64,000 nt of DNA from Candidatus Bathyarchaeota archaeon (GTDB lineage Archaea > Thermoproteota > Bathyarchaeia > TCS64), in contig JAGTQU010000006.1 in assembly GCA_018396695.1 (NCBI GenBank), forward strand, positions 4,137-68,136, given 5' to 3'. The notes beneath the pieces are model-generated. The model searched no databases. It was given only the letters and a program-made list of their open reading frames with translations, and was not told the DNA's origin. The position numbers and the translations under genes were made by a program. This document shows positions 47,529 through 58,010 of the stretch, piece by piece (the first letter of the stretch is position 1; every line of letters starts with the position of its first letter).

Positions 47529-48737
47529 TTGACCCGTCTAGTAGGGCTAGTTGGGAAAGCTAACGTAGGTAAGAGCACTTTTTTTGCGGCTGCAACTATG
47601 AAGTCCGTTGAGATCGCGGGCTTTCCATTCACGACAATAAAAGCTAATAGAGGAGTAGCCTATGTTAGCGCTAAATGTGTATGCCAAGAGTTAGGTGTTA
47701 AAGATCAGCCTGTAAACTCGGCTTGCATCGATGGTGTCAGACTTATCCCTGTTGAGGTTGTGGATTGTCCTGGATTGATACGGGGGGCCCATCAAGGTAA
47801 GGGTCTAGGAAATCAGTTCCTCGACGAAGTTAGGCGGGCAGATGCTCTTATAATTTTATGTGATGCTGCTGGCGCTACCGATGAGAATGGTCAACCTGTA
47901 GCTAGTGGCACCTTTGATCCCGTAGATGATGTCCAGATGTTTGAATCTGAATTCACTTTATGGCTCTTAGGCATAATTAAGAAAGACTGGGATAAAATTG
48001 TGAGAACCGCTGAGGCTGCTAGAGAAGAAGTTGGGAAATATTTAGAGGAAAAAGTTACTGGTTTAGGCATCAACAGGATGCATATCTCCATCGCCATAGA
48101 GAAAACTGGTCTAGATCCGTACAAGGTGAGGAGCTGGTCTTCCGAAGATTTAAATCGATTCGTATCTGAACTGAAGAAAGCTTCTAAACCCTTCATCGTT
48201 GCGGCTAACAAGGCGGATAAAGAGCCTGCTGAAGATAATATAAAACGTTTAAGAGAATTTGGCTATAATGTTGTTCCCACATGCGCTGAAGCAGAGCTAG
48301 CGTTAAGAAAGGCTGCAGCTTCAGGTATAATCAAGTATACCCCTGGAGATGCTGACTTCGAGGTCATCGCTACAACTCTCTCAGAGACTCAGAGGAAGGC
48401 TTTAGAATTTATTAGGGGGAAGGTATTCAAGCGCTGGGGCGGTACTGGTGTCCAAAAAGCGATAAACGCTGCCTTCTACCAACTTTTGGATGCTATAAAC
48501 GTCTATCCTGTAGAAGATGCTGAGAAACTAACAGACCACTGGGGGAGGGTTCTGCCTGACTGCTACCTTGTTCCTAAAGGGACTACTGCAAAGCAGTTTG
48601 CAGGTCTCATCCACTCAGATCTTGCTGAGGGGTTCATCTATGCCATCGATGCGAAGACGAAGAGAAAGCTCGGGGAGGATTATGTTCTTAAAAACAACGA
48701 TGTCATCCAAATAGTGTCGGCGAAGGGGAGAAAATAA
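47529..48737 (+). CDS. Obg/YchF-type GTPase (archaeal, TGS domain)
   Basis: VGLVGKANVGKSTFFAAATM, VVDCPGLIRGAHQGKGLGNQFLDEVRRAD, C-terminal TGS-like segment. Confidence 0.92.
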   Translation: MTRLVGLVGKANVGKSTFFAAATMKSVEIAGFPFTTIKANRGVAYVSAKCVCQELGVKDQPVNSACIDGVRLIPVEVVDCPGLIRGAHQGKGLGNQFLDEVRRADALIILCDAAGATDENGQPVASGTFDPVDDVQMFESEFTLWLLGIIKKDWDKIVRTAEAAREEVGKYLEEKVTGLGINRMHISIAIEKTGLDPYKVRSWSSEDLNRFVSELKKASKPFIVAANKADKEPAEDNIKRLREFGYNVVPTCAEAELALRKAAASGIIKYTPGDADFEVIATTLSETQRKALEFIRGKVFKRWGGTGVQKAINAAFYQLLDAINVYPVEDAEKLTDHWGRVLPDCYLVPKGTTAKQFAGLIHSDLAEGFIYAIDAKTKRKLGEDYVLKNNDVIQIVSAKGRK

Positions 48738-48835
48738 CGGGGTTTCTCAGTTTCCAGGGTGCGTCAGGTTCAATAGACTGCGTAAGACATTCGTTGACTA
48801 GTATTCCTTATATTCCTTTAAAAGTTTAAGAGTAG

Positions 48836-49795
48836 TTGGGTATCGTTATGCAACTTAAGTCTCATTCATGTTTAGGAAGGGTTCTTGTTTGCGATTCTAT
48901 TCATGATGAAGGTATCAGAATCTTAGAGGATTCAGGCTTTAAAGTCGATTTTAAGCCTTTAATAAAGGCTGAGGAGCTTATAAGTGAAGTTTCCAAATAT
49001 GATGCACTGGTGGTTCGAAGTAGAACGAGGGTCACTAAGCCAATACTAGAGGCTGGCGAAAACCTTAAAGTTGTTGCTAGAGCCGGCGTAGGCTTAGATA
49101 ATATAGATGTGGAGGCCGCAACCAAGCGGGGTATTATCGTTATAAACTCGCCTGAGGCTCCATCGAACGCTGTAGCTGAACTCGTTATCGGTTTGATGCT
49201 GTCTCTCGCTAGGAAGATACCTGAAGCTGATGCCAGTGTTAAACAGGGTGAGTGGATCAAGAATAGGCTCACAGGGTTCGAGTTGAAGAATAAAATTCTA
49301 GGCATAATAGGGTTCGGAAAAATAGGCTACCTAGTCGCTAAAAAGGCTAAGGCTTTTGACATGAGGGTTCTAATTCATGACGTTATTATAGAAGAATTAA
49401 TGAATCAGGTCAGAGAGGTTGGTGGTGAGGCAGTATCCTTCGAGGAGGTTTTATCAATCTCAGACTTCGTAACACTCCATATACCTCTAACTCCTGATAC
49501 GAGGTATCTTATAGGGGAAAAGGAGTTTGGCAAAATGAAAGGTAGCGCGTATCTCATCAACACTTCACGCGGAGCTATAGTGGATGAAGCGGCTTTAGTC
49601 AAAGCCTTAAAGGCAGGGAAGATCGCTGGGGCAGCACTAGACGTTTATGAAGAGGAGCCGCCTAAAAGAAAAGAGTTGACAGAATTGAAGAATGTGATCT
49701 GCACTCCTCACATCGGGGCTGAAACCGTCGAGGCGCAGAGGGCTAACTCAGTTATCGTTGCTGAGAAGTTAATTAAATTATTTAAAAAAGGCTAG
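48836..49795 (+). CDS. serA: D-3-phosphoglycerate dehydrogenase-like 2-hydroxyacid dehydrogenase
   Basis: VARAGVGLDNIDVEAATKRGI, LGIIGFGKIGYLVAKKA, HIPLTPDTRYLIG, NTSRGAIVDE. Confidence 0.9.
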   Translation: MGIVMQLKSHSCLGRVLVCDSIHDEGIRILEDSGFKVDFKPLIKAEELISEVSKYDALVVRSRTRVTKPILEAGENLKVVARAGVGLDNIDVEAATKRGIIVINSPEAPSNAVAELVIGLMLSLARKIPEADASVKQGEWIKNRLTGFELKNKILGIIGFGKIGYLVAKKAKAFDMRVLIHDVIIEELMNQVREVGGEAVSFEEVLSISDFVTLHIPLTPDTRYLIGEKEFGKMKGSAYLINTSRGAIVDEAALVKALKAGKIAGAALDVYEEEPPKRKELTELKNVICTPHIGAETVEAQRANSVIVAEKLIKLFKKG

Positions 49796-50502
49796 AGGTC
49801 GTCGTAATAGTCTTCGATCCTGTTCGAAAAATAGTACTGTACGAGAAATCTAATATATCTTTGCAAGTATTTGCCGTAAGACCATTTTCTAAGCCTCCTT
49901 GGAGATGTCCAGATCGTTATCTTTGGAGTAACTATATACTTGCCAAGCCTTCTTATCCTAAGGGATAAGTCTAGGTCTTCGCATGCGTTGAGGTCTTCTC
50001 GGAAACCGCCTACCTTTATGAAACTGTTTTTTCGATAGGAGTGGCAGGAGAAGTAACTCAACTCGTGTAAGCCTATCCTATTGGAGAATCTGGCTAGAAT
50101 GTTATTCATCTCGTACATTATGTTTTCTATGCTATTACCTTGGAACGGCAGGATCCTGCACGCTATACCTACAATGCTAGGTGTTTCATAATAATCGTTC
50201 AATAATCCAAGACAATTAGGCTCTAAAATCATGTCAGCATCCAAGAAGAGAAGAATGTCTCCCTCCGCAACATCCGATCCTCTGTTCTTAGCTATGCTGA
50301 CATCATGTGGTTTAGTCTTTTCTACTTTTATGACCTGAAATCCATACAGCTCCGCTATCTCTCTAGTTCTGTCCTTGCTTCCCCCGTCAACGATTACAAC
50401 TTCAAAATTTTTATACGTCTGGTTTATGATGGATTGAAGGCATATTCCTAAATTCTTCTCCTCATTTAGTGTGGGGATGATGATGGAAAACCTGTTAATC
50501 AT
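49792..50502 (-). CDS. Family 2 glycosyltransferase
   Basis: FSIIIPTLNEEKNLGICLQSIINQTYKNFEVVIVDGGSKDRT; LFLDADMIL. Confidence 0.92.
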   Translation of the reverse strand: MINRFSIIIPTLNEEKNLGICLQSIINQTYKNFEVVIVDGGSKDRTREIAELYGFQVIKVEKTKPHDVSIAKNRGSDVAEGDILLFLDADMILEPNCLGLLNDYYETPSIVGIACRILPFQGNSIENIMYEMNNILARFSNRIGLHELSYFSCHSYRKNSFIKVGGFREDLNACEDLDLSLRIRRLGKYIVTPKITIWTSPRRLRKWSYGKYLQRYIRFLVQYYFSNRIEDYYDDL

Positions 50503-50693
50503 TTGGAATTTACCTCAAATTTTCTTGTCTTATCCACTCTCCACAATAATTCATCAACATATTTTTGCAGCCTCAATAGGCTAGTGCTAATCCTTCGAAT
50601 CGTATATGTTTAGAAAACGTATAAACTCAATATTTGAAATTTACCTTAAAAGTAAGAAAATTTATGATACTAATTCTTGTGAATCTTTTCGAG

Positions 50694-51152
50694 CTAATCT
50701 CTTGCTTTCGACATCCAGCCAACTGCTTTATCACTTCTAATCGAAGGGCTGTGGGGATCGACCATGATGATCTCAAACCATTTAGATCTCCCATCCTCCC
50801 AAACCCAATATGAGTTGAGGACTTCAAGGTTTGGGAACTTTCTGGCGGCTCTCTCCTCAGCGATCAGTCTCAAGCTTTTTGAAGGAGTATATTTCACAAC
50901 CCCCATACGCTTCTGGCTTCTGCCCATTTTAGGTCTAATTTTTCTGCTTCCTCCGCGCCTAACCCTAACCCTCACAATCACAAAGCCTTTTTTATCCTTA
51001 TAGCCGAGTCTACGTGCCCTGTCAATGCGTGTAGGTTTCTCAATCCTCACTACTGTAGGCTGGTCTCGCCATCGAACTACCCTTTTTCGCATCAAGTTTT
51101 GTAAGTAGTCCTCCTTTGGTCTCCTCCAGAGCTTTGCCATCTGCCTATACAA
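50694..51152 (-). CDS. rpl15e: Ribosomal protein eL15
   Basis: TRIDRARRLGYKDKKGFVIVRVRVRRGGSRK...LRLIAEERAARKFPNLEVLNSYWVWEDG; TTG start. Confidence 0.95.
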   Translation of the reverse strand: MYRQMAKLWRRPKEDYLQNLMRKRVVRWRDQPTVVRIEKPTRIDRARRLGYKDKKGFVIVRVRVRRGGSRKIRPKMGRSQKRMGVVKYTPSKSLRLIAEERAARKFPNLEVLNSYWVWEDGRSKWFEIIMVDPHSPSIRSDKAVGWMSKARD

Positions 51153-51220
51153 CGCGGGTGTGCACCTCTAAAGCTAACGGAATGAGTCTAAGTTGGTATT
51201 AATAAAGTTTGGGTTATTAG

Positions 51221-53278
51221 TTACATAAGTGAAAAGGCTATAAACAATGGCAAGAAGACGTTCGCAACTAGCCCCATCACGGTGATCAAGGTGTTAAGTG
51301 AAGGGCCTGCGGTATCCTTGAATGGGTCTCCTACAGTATCCCCGACTACAGCCGCCTTGTGCGCCTCCGAGCCTTTCCCTCCTAAAGCCCCCTCCTCTAT
51401 ATATTTTTTAGCGTTATCCCAAAGTGCTCCCGCGTTTGACATTAGGAGGGCGAAGACTAATCCTGAAAAGATTGCGCCTGATAGATATCCCCCAAGGGCT
51501 TTTATGCCGAAGACTAACCCGACGAGCAGTGTCGTTGTTATGGCGACGATACTTGCTGGCATGAGTTCTCTCAGTGCGCCTTTAGTAGCTATATCTACGC
51601 ATCGAGCATAATCCGGTTTAACACCTTCTCTCCCCTCTCTAAGCCCAGATATCTCCCGGAACTGTCTTCTAACCTCTTCAATCATCTTGAAAGCGTTCTT
51701 ACCGACGCCGAGCATCACTTGTGCAGAGAATATTGCAGGTATGGCGAGTCCTATTAGAGCACCGACTAATACTAGAGGATCCATCAAATCAAACATAATT
51801 GTTGTTCCAAGCTTTTCTTCTGCAACCTCTTTAAACGCCGCTAGAATAGAGATCACGGTTAAACCGGCGGCTCCTATAGCGAATCCCTTCGTGATAGCCT
51901 TTGAAGTATTGCCGGCGGCGTCAAGTTTGTCGAGAATATCTATCATCTCTAGCTCCAAAGAGGATTGCTCAGCTATACCTTTAGCATTGTCTCCTATAGG
52001 TCCAAATGAGTCGTTGGTTACGACCATACCGACTATGGAGAGCATTCCAAAGGCTGCTGCACCAACGCCGTAGACACCATATTCTGGACCGATTGAGCTG
52101 CATAAGTTATACGAAACGAGTGCTGCTAATCCTATGCCTATTAAAGGTGGGAAAACGCTCAGTAGCCCATAGGAATAGCCGGTGATTATGTTTATGGCGG
52201 TTCCAGTGACGGAGGCTTCAGCGGTTTTTCTTGCTGGAGTCCTGTTTATTGAAGTAAAGTAGTCTGAGGTCACTCCAATCACAATCCCTACTAGAAGACC
52301 CGTAGTTGAAGCCCCCCAAATCCTGTAATCATATTTTAGAAGGTAAGAGCTGATTAAGGTTAAAGAGGCGTATATGGCGCATGTGAGGTAAGTCCCTCTG
52401 TTCAAAATTTTTCCTGGATCACTCGTTTCACCAACCTTCACAGATAAAGCTCCAATTATTGCAGCGAAGCATCCTACTCCGGCGAAGACTAAAGATAGAC
52501 TTTTAAGTTGGCCTCCAAACACGCTTCCCAGGACTATGGTAGCCATCAAACTTGCGACGTATGAGTCGAATAGGTCGGCACCCATGCCTGCAACATCGCC
52601 TACATTGTCTCCGACATTATCGGCTACTACGGCAGGGTTTCTAGGATCATCTTCAGGAAGATCCATTTCAACTTTTCCGACCAAGTCGGCTCCAATGTCG
52701 GCCGTTTTAGTGTAGATTCCTCCGCCCGCCTTTGCGAAGAGTGCCATTGCGCTAGCTCCAAAACTGAAGCCTGTGATCATGCTCGCATCTCCTGTCAGAA
52801 GATAGATGATACTTACTCCGAGTAAAGCGAGCCCTACGACGCTTAGTCCCATAACCGCTCCACCTCGGAAGGCGATCTGGAATGATTTCGCCAAGCCTTT
52901 TCTAGCGGCATTAGCTGATCGAAGATTCGCATCTGTAGCTACATCCATGCCTAGATACCCAGCTAAGGCGGAGCAGAATGATCCAAAAAGGTAGGCTAAG
53001 GTCAACTTAATGTTGTTTAGTGGAGTCTGGCTAGACCAGATGGGTTGAGGGAGAAATATTAATAGGAGTATAGATATGGCAGCAACAAAGATTAGGAGGG
53101 TCCTGTACATTCTATTTAGGAAGGCTTTCGCTCCTTCCTTTATCGCTTCTGCGACGAATCTCATCCTATCTGTTCCTTGTTCTTGCCTTTTTATGTATCG
53201 GTTAAAGTAGACTGCAGTCAAGACGGAGGCTACTGCAGCTATTGGCGCGATCATCCAAGACTCGATATCTCCTAACAT
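51221..53278 (-). CDS. hppA: Membrane-bound pyrophosphatase, predicted K+-independent H+-pumping type
   Basis: [44 protein letters not shown]-type motif; [14 protein letters not shown]. Confidence 0.95.
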   Translation of the reverse strand: [685 protein letters not shown]

Positions 53279-53364
53279 TTAGTCAACTCCCAGTACTTAA
53301 AGCAACTAAATTATATGGCTTTTCAAGAAATGCGTCATATTCTATATATAAATTACGATTAATT

Positions 53365-56133
53365 TCAAGCGATCTTTAAGGTTTCAGATGCGTATTTCCG
53401 CCTTTTAATTAGTTTTCCAGGCATTATTAGGAAGGCTGTTGAAGCTCCCAGTATGGTTAGAAGTAGCAGGTAAGGATTTAGAGCGGTTACATGGAAGATT
53501 TCTTGGAGTGGTTCAAAATAGATTATTGCAAATTGCATCGCTATCGAGACGATTACTGAGAGGAAAAGCATCTTATTCTCCGAGAATCCTCTCCAACCTA
53601 ACGCGAATATATGATGTGTCTCCGACCTACATTGGTATGCCAGAATAAATTCGAAGAAGACGATGGCTGTGAAAGATACGCTTCGAGCGAGGGCGATATC
53701 TTTTGTAGTTAAGTAAACCCATACGAATGGAATGAAATTCGAGACGAAGTCTACTGTTGATGAGAATATTATAAACCTCCAGAAGCGGTTTAGAAGCCCT
53801 TCCTTCGGATCTCTTGGCGGAAACTTCATGATCTCAGGATCCTTAGGGTCTATGCTCAGAGCTACTGCAGGTAATCCGTCTGTTACAAGGTTTATCCATA
53901 GTATATGAATTGGAAGGTATGGTATAGGAATCCCCATAAGCGCTGCCACTGTGACCTCCATAAACTCATCAAAGTTGGCGCTGAGCATTAGCCTTACATA
54001 TTTTGTGATATTATCGTAGATGTGTCTCCCCCCTTCAACTGCTTTCACAATCGTCGCAAAATTATCGTCTTCAAGGATCATATCTGATGCTTCTTTAGTA
54101 ACATCTGTCCCCTTGATACCCATGGCGACACCTATGTCAGCTACTTTCAAAGCCGGAGCATCATTTACACCATCCCCTGTCATAGCAACTATGTGTCCTC
54201 TCCTCTTCAGCGACTGAGCTATGCGCATCTTGTGCTCCGGGGAAACTCTCGCAAATACTAGAACTCCATCTATTACCTTATCCAGATACTCGTCGCTCAT
54301 CTTCGCTAAATCTTCTCCAGTCAATACAGATGCAGAGGTCTCGTCATGGAGTATACCAATCTGCTTTGCTATTGCTATAGCAGTCGTTTTATGATCCCCA
54401 GTAACCATCACAGATCTTATGCCAGCTTGCCTGCAAAGCTTGATAGCAGCGCTCACTTCCTCCCTAGGTGGATCAATCATACCCACTAACCCTACAAAGA
54501 TTAGATCAGATTCTATCTCCTCAACTTTATAGTCTGTAAGGTTTGAAGAAACTTTTTTGTAAGCTAATGCCAGAACCCTAAGAGCATTCTCCGCCATCTC
54601 CACCGTCTTTGAGAGGATAAGCTTCTCATCCTCTAAGTTAAGAGGTCTAACCCTTTCATCTTCATAGATTTTGGTGCATTTTGTTAACACCATCTCAGGC
54701 GCGCCTTTAACATAGGCAACATTGTCCCCTTCAGGCGTTTTATGTATAGAGCTCATCATCTTTCTGCTTGAGTCGAAAGGAATTTCATGGATCCTAGGAT
54801 ATTCTTTTAGCAGATCTTCACTCCATAAGCCTGCCTTCGCCGCAACGACTAGTAGAGCACCCTCAGTTGGATCTCCGAAGATGCTCCAATTGTTATTCTC
54901 TTCATGGAGATGAGCATCATTGCAAAGCGCTCCAATACTTAGTAGAAGCTTGAGTTGCCCATCTTCGATTGGGTTAAGTTCCATTCCCTGGTTTAGGAAT
55001 ACTCCTTCCGGCATATACCCTGAGCCAGTAACTGTAATCTCTTTTCGGTTAGCGTATATTTTCGATACAGTCATCTCATTTTTCGTCAATGTTCCGGTTT
55101 TATCAGAGCATATTACGGTGGTGCTGCCTAAGGTTTCAACGGAAGCTAGTTTCCGAATTATTGACTTCTGTTTCGCCATCCTTGATACTCCTAACGCGAG
55201 GGTTATCGTTAGTACTGCTGGCAATCCTTCAGGGATGGCCGATACTGCTAGGCTTACTGAGGTGAGGAAGAGGTCTTCAAAATCGGTTTGATGAACCAAT
55301 AAGCCTAACAAGAATACAAATATTGTGAGGATTACTGAGATCGTGCCCAACTGGCGCCCCATCTTCTCCATCTTCTGCTTCATCGGAGGAGCTTCCTCTT
55401 CGATTTCTTGAACCAAACCTGCAATATTACCGAACTCTGTCCTCATTCCTGTTTCAGTAACTACCGCCTTCGCACGCCCTTCGGTTATAATAGTTCCCAT
55501 GAAGAGCATATTCTTCCGATCGGTGACCACAGTATTCTCTGGAAGTTCTCCAAGTTGTTTTGAAACCGGGGTTGATTCGCCAGTTAACGCCGCCTCGTCT
55601 ACTCTCAGGCTTGCAGCCTCTATTAACCTAGCATCCGCGGGCACACGGGTACCTGCATCCAAGAGAATAATGTCTCCTGGAACCAGGTTCTTCGAATCTA
55701 TCTTCTGCTCTACTCCCCTTCTAAACACTATAACTTGTGGAGCAACCATGCGTTTCAGGGCTTCCAGAGCTTTCTCAGCGCGGTATTCCTGCACGAATCC
55801 TAGAATCGCATTCATAATCACGATTGCTATAATGACGTAAGTATCAGTGTAGGGTTCACCCTTCAAATGGGAGATATAAGCTGAGACGATGGCGGAGATG
55901 ATTAGAATTATAACTAGAATGCTTGTAAATTGGTTTAGAAACATCTTCAACGGAGACTCTTTTTTCTCCTCCCTGATCTCGTTTAAACCATACTGGTCTA
56001 ATCTATGCCGCACTTTTTCTTCGTCTAATCCGTTTTCATTCGTCCCTAGTTTTTCGAATATTTCTTTCAGGGGAATAGCGTGCCAAGATACTTTTTCCAC
56101 ACTCATCTCCGCCCTATCTTTAAAGATCTTCAA
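53365..56133 (-). CDS. P-type Ca2+-ATPase-like cation pump (PacL/SERCA family)
   Basis: VICSDKTGTLTKNEMTV, TGESTPVSK, MTGDGVNDAPALKVADIGVAMGIKGTDVTKEASDMIL. Confidence 0.93.
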   Translation of the reverse strand: MKIFKDRAEMSVEKVSWHAIPLKEIFEKLGTNENGLDEEKVRHRLDQYGLNEIREEKKESPLKMFLNQFTSILVIILIISAIVSAYISHLKGEPYTDTYVIIAIVIMNAILGFVQEYRAEKALEALKRMVAPQVIVFRRGVEQKIDSKNLVPGDIILLDAGTRVPADARLIEAASLRVDEAALTGESTPVSKQLGELPENTVVTDRKNMLFMGTIITEGRAKAVVTETGMRTEFGNIAGLVQEIEEEAPPMKQKMEKMGRQLGTISVILTIFVFLLGLLVHQTDFEDLFLTSVSLAVSAIPEGLPAVLTITLALGVSRMAKQKSIIRKLASVETLGSTTVICSDKTGTLTKNEMTVSKIYANRKEITVTGSGYMPEGVFLNQGMELNPIEDGQLKLLLSIGALCNDAHLHEENNNWSIFGDPTEGALLVVAAKAGLWSEDLLKEYPRIHEIPFDSSRKMMSSIHKTPEGDNVAYVKGAPEMVLTKCTKIYEDERVRPLNLEDEKLILSKTVEMAENALRVLALAYKKVSSNLTDYKVEEIESDLIFVGLVGMIDPPREEVSAAIKLCRQAGIRSVMVTGDHKTTAIAIAKQIGILHDETSASVLTGEDLAKMSDEYLDKVIDGVLVFARVSPEHKMRIAQSLKRRGHIVAMTGDGVNDAPALKVADIGVAMGIKGTDVTKEASDMILEDDNFATIVKAVEGGRHIYDNITKYVRLMLSANFDEFMEVTVAALMGIPIPYLPIHILWINLVTDGLPAVALSIDPKDPEIMKFPPRDPKEGLLNRFWRFIIFSSTVDFVSNFIPFVWVYLTTKDIALARSVSFTAIVFFEFILAYQCRSETHHIFALGWRGFSENKMLFLSVIVSIAMQFAIIYFEPLQEIFHVTALNPYLLLLTILGASTAFLIMPGKLIKRRKYASETLKIA

Positions 56134-56185
56134 AAAGAGCCGTATTTGAAACTTAAAATTTTATCGATTAAAGAGTTTTACATGA

Positions 56186-56620
56186 TTAAACCATATCCGC
56201 ACGTGTGATCTCTAAATGATCTTTTTGCCTCAGATAGATAACTGGAATCTTCTCGTTTATCAATACATGTTTAAGCTCAGAGTCATTTGTTGCTACGGGG
56301 CACTCTAATTTTTTTGCTAATCTTATTATCGAGTCATCAACAGTTCTTTTCTTAAACTCCTCCACCTGCTTCAGCTCACACTTTTCAGTTAATGAAAGAG
56401 CGAAATCTATTTTCTTTACCATCGATGGTTTAGCTTTACTTCTAAGAACCCTCAACTCTTCGATAACTGTGGTGGGAACGATGCATTTTACCCGGCCTTC
56501 AAAAAGACGCTCCAATTCTTCGAAAATATCTATACCAAACTTTGAAGGAATGAATAAAAAATTAGTGTCTAAAATCACAGTTCTAACTTGCTTAGAATCG
56601 GATCCTGTCAAATTAACCAC
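56186..56620 (-). CDS. PIN-domain protein
   Basis: VILDTNFLFIPSKFGIDIFEEL...DDSIIRLAKKLECPVATNDSELK. Confidence 0.87.
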   Translation of the reverse strand: MVNLTGSDSKQVRTVILDTNFLFIPSKFGIDIFEELERLFEGRVKCIVPTTVIEELRVLRSKAKPSMVKKIDFALSLTEKCELKQVEEFKKRTVDDSIIRLAKKLECPVATNDSELKHVLINEKIPVIYLRQKDHLEITRADMV

Positions 56621-57851
56621 TCAAAACTCCGACGCCTATAAGCCTCCATCTTCCACTGATTCGGCGACTTATTGCAACTCTGTCGCCACGTTCTCCACAA
56701 ATTGGTATCGAGAGATTAGCTTCTAGCCGATCCTTAGATATATGAGACACGACGCCTGTGGTTTTAGATGTTCCGACATTAAATAAGAGGGTCTCCCCCC
56801 TGCTTATTTCTTCTACCTTCTCCATTTCCTGGCTTCCGACGATCGTCTTGAATATACTTACATCCATAGTTAGTTCATTGAGTACTGGAGGAAGAGTCCC
56901 AGGTTTACCTATAATGCTTCCTACGAGGCCGTCCGATTTTGTGATAGAGGGATCGAGAGTGGTGCCTATGCCTACGAGGCCGCCTGGAAGCGCCTCCTCA
57001 ACCGCAGCGCCTCCAGCATGCAACCCGACTATCTCGGTGAATAACTCATGCATCACCAGCTTATTTTTCTCTCTTATCGGCAACCCTGGCTTCACCTCTA
57101 CTTCATCTCCAACCTTGAACTTCCCTTGGATAATCGACCCTCCTATGACTCCTCCTCGAAGGTCTTCAACTTGAGTTCCAGGCTTGTTAACGTCGAAACT
57201 TCTTAGAATATACATTCTGGGAGGTTTTGACAAGTCGCGTTCAGGGGTCTGGATGTATTTCTCCATCGCACTCAATAGAGCATCAATGTTCACCTTGTGC
57301 TGGGCTGAAACCGGAATGATAGGTGCGTTCTCAGCCACAGAGCCTTTAACAAATTTTTTAATCTCATTAAAGTTTCTTATCGAATCCTCGCGGGAGACTA
57401 TATCTATCTTATTCTGAACTATCACAATCTTTTTTATCCCGATAATATCTACTGCAGCTAAATGTTCTCTCGTCTGAGGCTGAGGGCACTTCTCATCAGC
57501 GGCTATAACAAGGAGAGCCCCATCCATCACCGCTGCTCCGCTCAGCATCGTCGCCATCAAGATCTCATGGCCTGGGGAGTCAACAAAGCTGATGGCTCTT
57601 TGAAACTCTGTTTCACTCTCACATTTATCACATTTAGGGGAAGTGCAGTAACACTCTTGGTCATCGCATTTGATGCATTTGTAGATGGCTGTGTCAGCGT
57701 ACCCTAGCTTTATTGTGATACCTCTCTTTAATTCTTCACTGTGGCGTGAAGCCCAGATGCCAGTAAGCGACTGCACTAGAGTTGTCTTCCCATGATCAAC
57801 ATGCCCTATCGTCCCTATATTTATCTCAGGCTGCTTCGGAAGCTTAACTAT
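56613..57851 (-). CDS. eif2g: Translation initiation factor aIF2 gamma subunit (start revised upstream, probable non-AUG)
   Basis: In-frame upstream (I/M)VKLPKQPEINIGTIGHVDHGKTTLVQSLTGIWASRHSEELKRG; CIKC..CYCTSPKC zinc knuckle; ORF-track GTG at 57776 would lose the P-loop. Confidence 0.93.
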   Translation of the reverse strand: MVKLPKQPEINIGTIGHVDHGKTTLVQSLTGIWASRHSEELKRGITIKLGYADTAIYKCIKCDDQECYCTSPKCDKCESETEFQRAISFVDSPGHEILMATMLSGAAVMDGALLVIAADEKCPQPQTREHLAAVDIIGIKKIVIVQNKIDIVSREDSIRNFNEIKKFVKGSVAENAPIIPVSAQHKVNIDALLSAMEKYIQTPERDLSKPPRMYILRSFDVNKPGTQVEDLRGGVIGGSIIQGKFKVGDEVEVKPGLPIREKNKLVMHELFTEIVGLHAGGAAVEEALPGGLVGIGTTLDPSITKSDGLVGSIIGKPGTLPPVLNELTMDVSIFKTIVGSQEMEKVEEISRGETLLFNVGTSKTTGVVSHISKDRLEANLSIPICGERGDRVAISRRISGRWRLIGVGVLSG

Positions 57852-58010
57852 CTCAGATCCCTCTCCTGACTCGATTACTGTAACTGTAACGAAATAATCT
57901 TATAAACTTGAAGATTTCGAATTTAAGCTACGTATCTATTTTCCAGAGCAGGTCCGATTAATAGGTTGACAACGAAGCTTCAGCTTATTGAATATTGAAG
58001 AAGAGGTGGG

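Noticed and set aside
57776-57902. A BHB intron upstream of aIF2-gamma explaining its missing start
   Set aside because: No 3-nt bulge/4-bp helix/3-nt bulge arrangement joining an upstream canonical start to the frame was found by eye; non-AUG initiation is kept as the simpler explanation.
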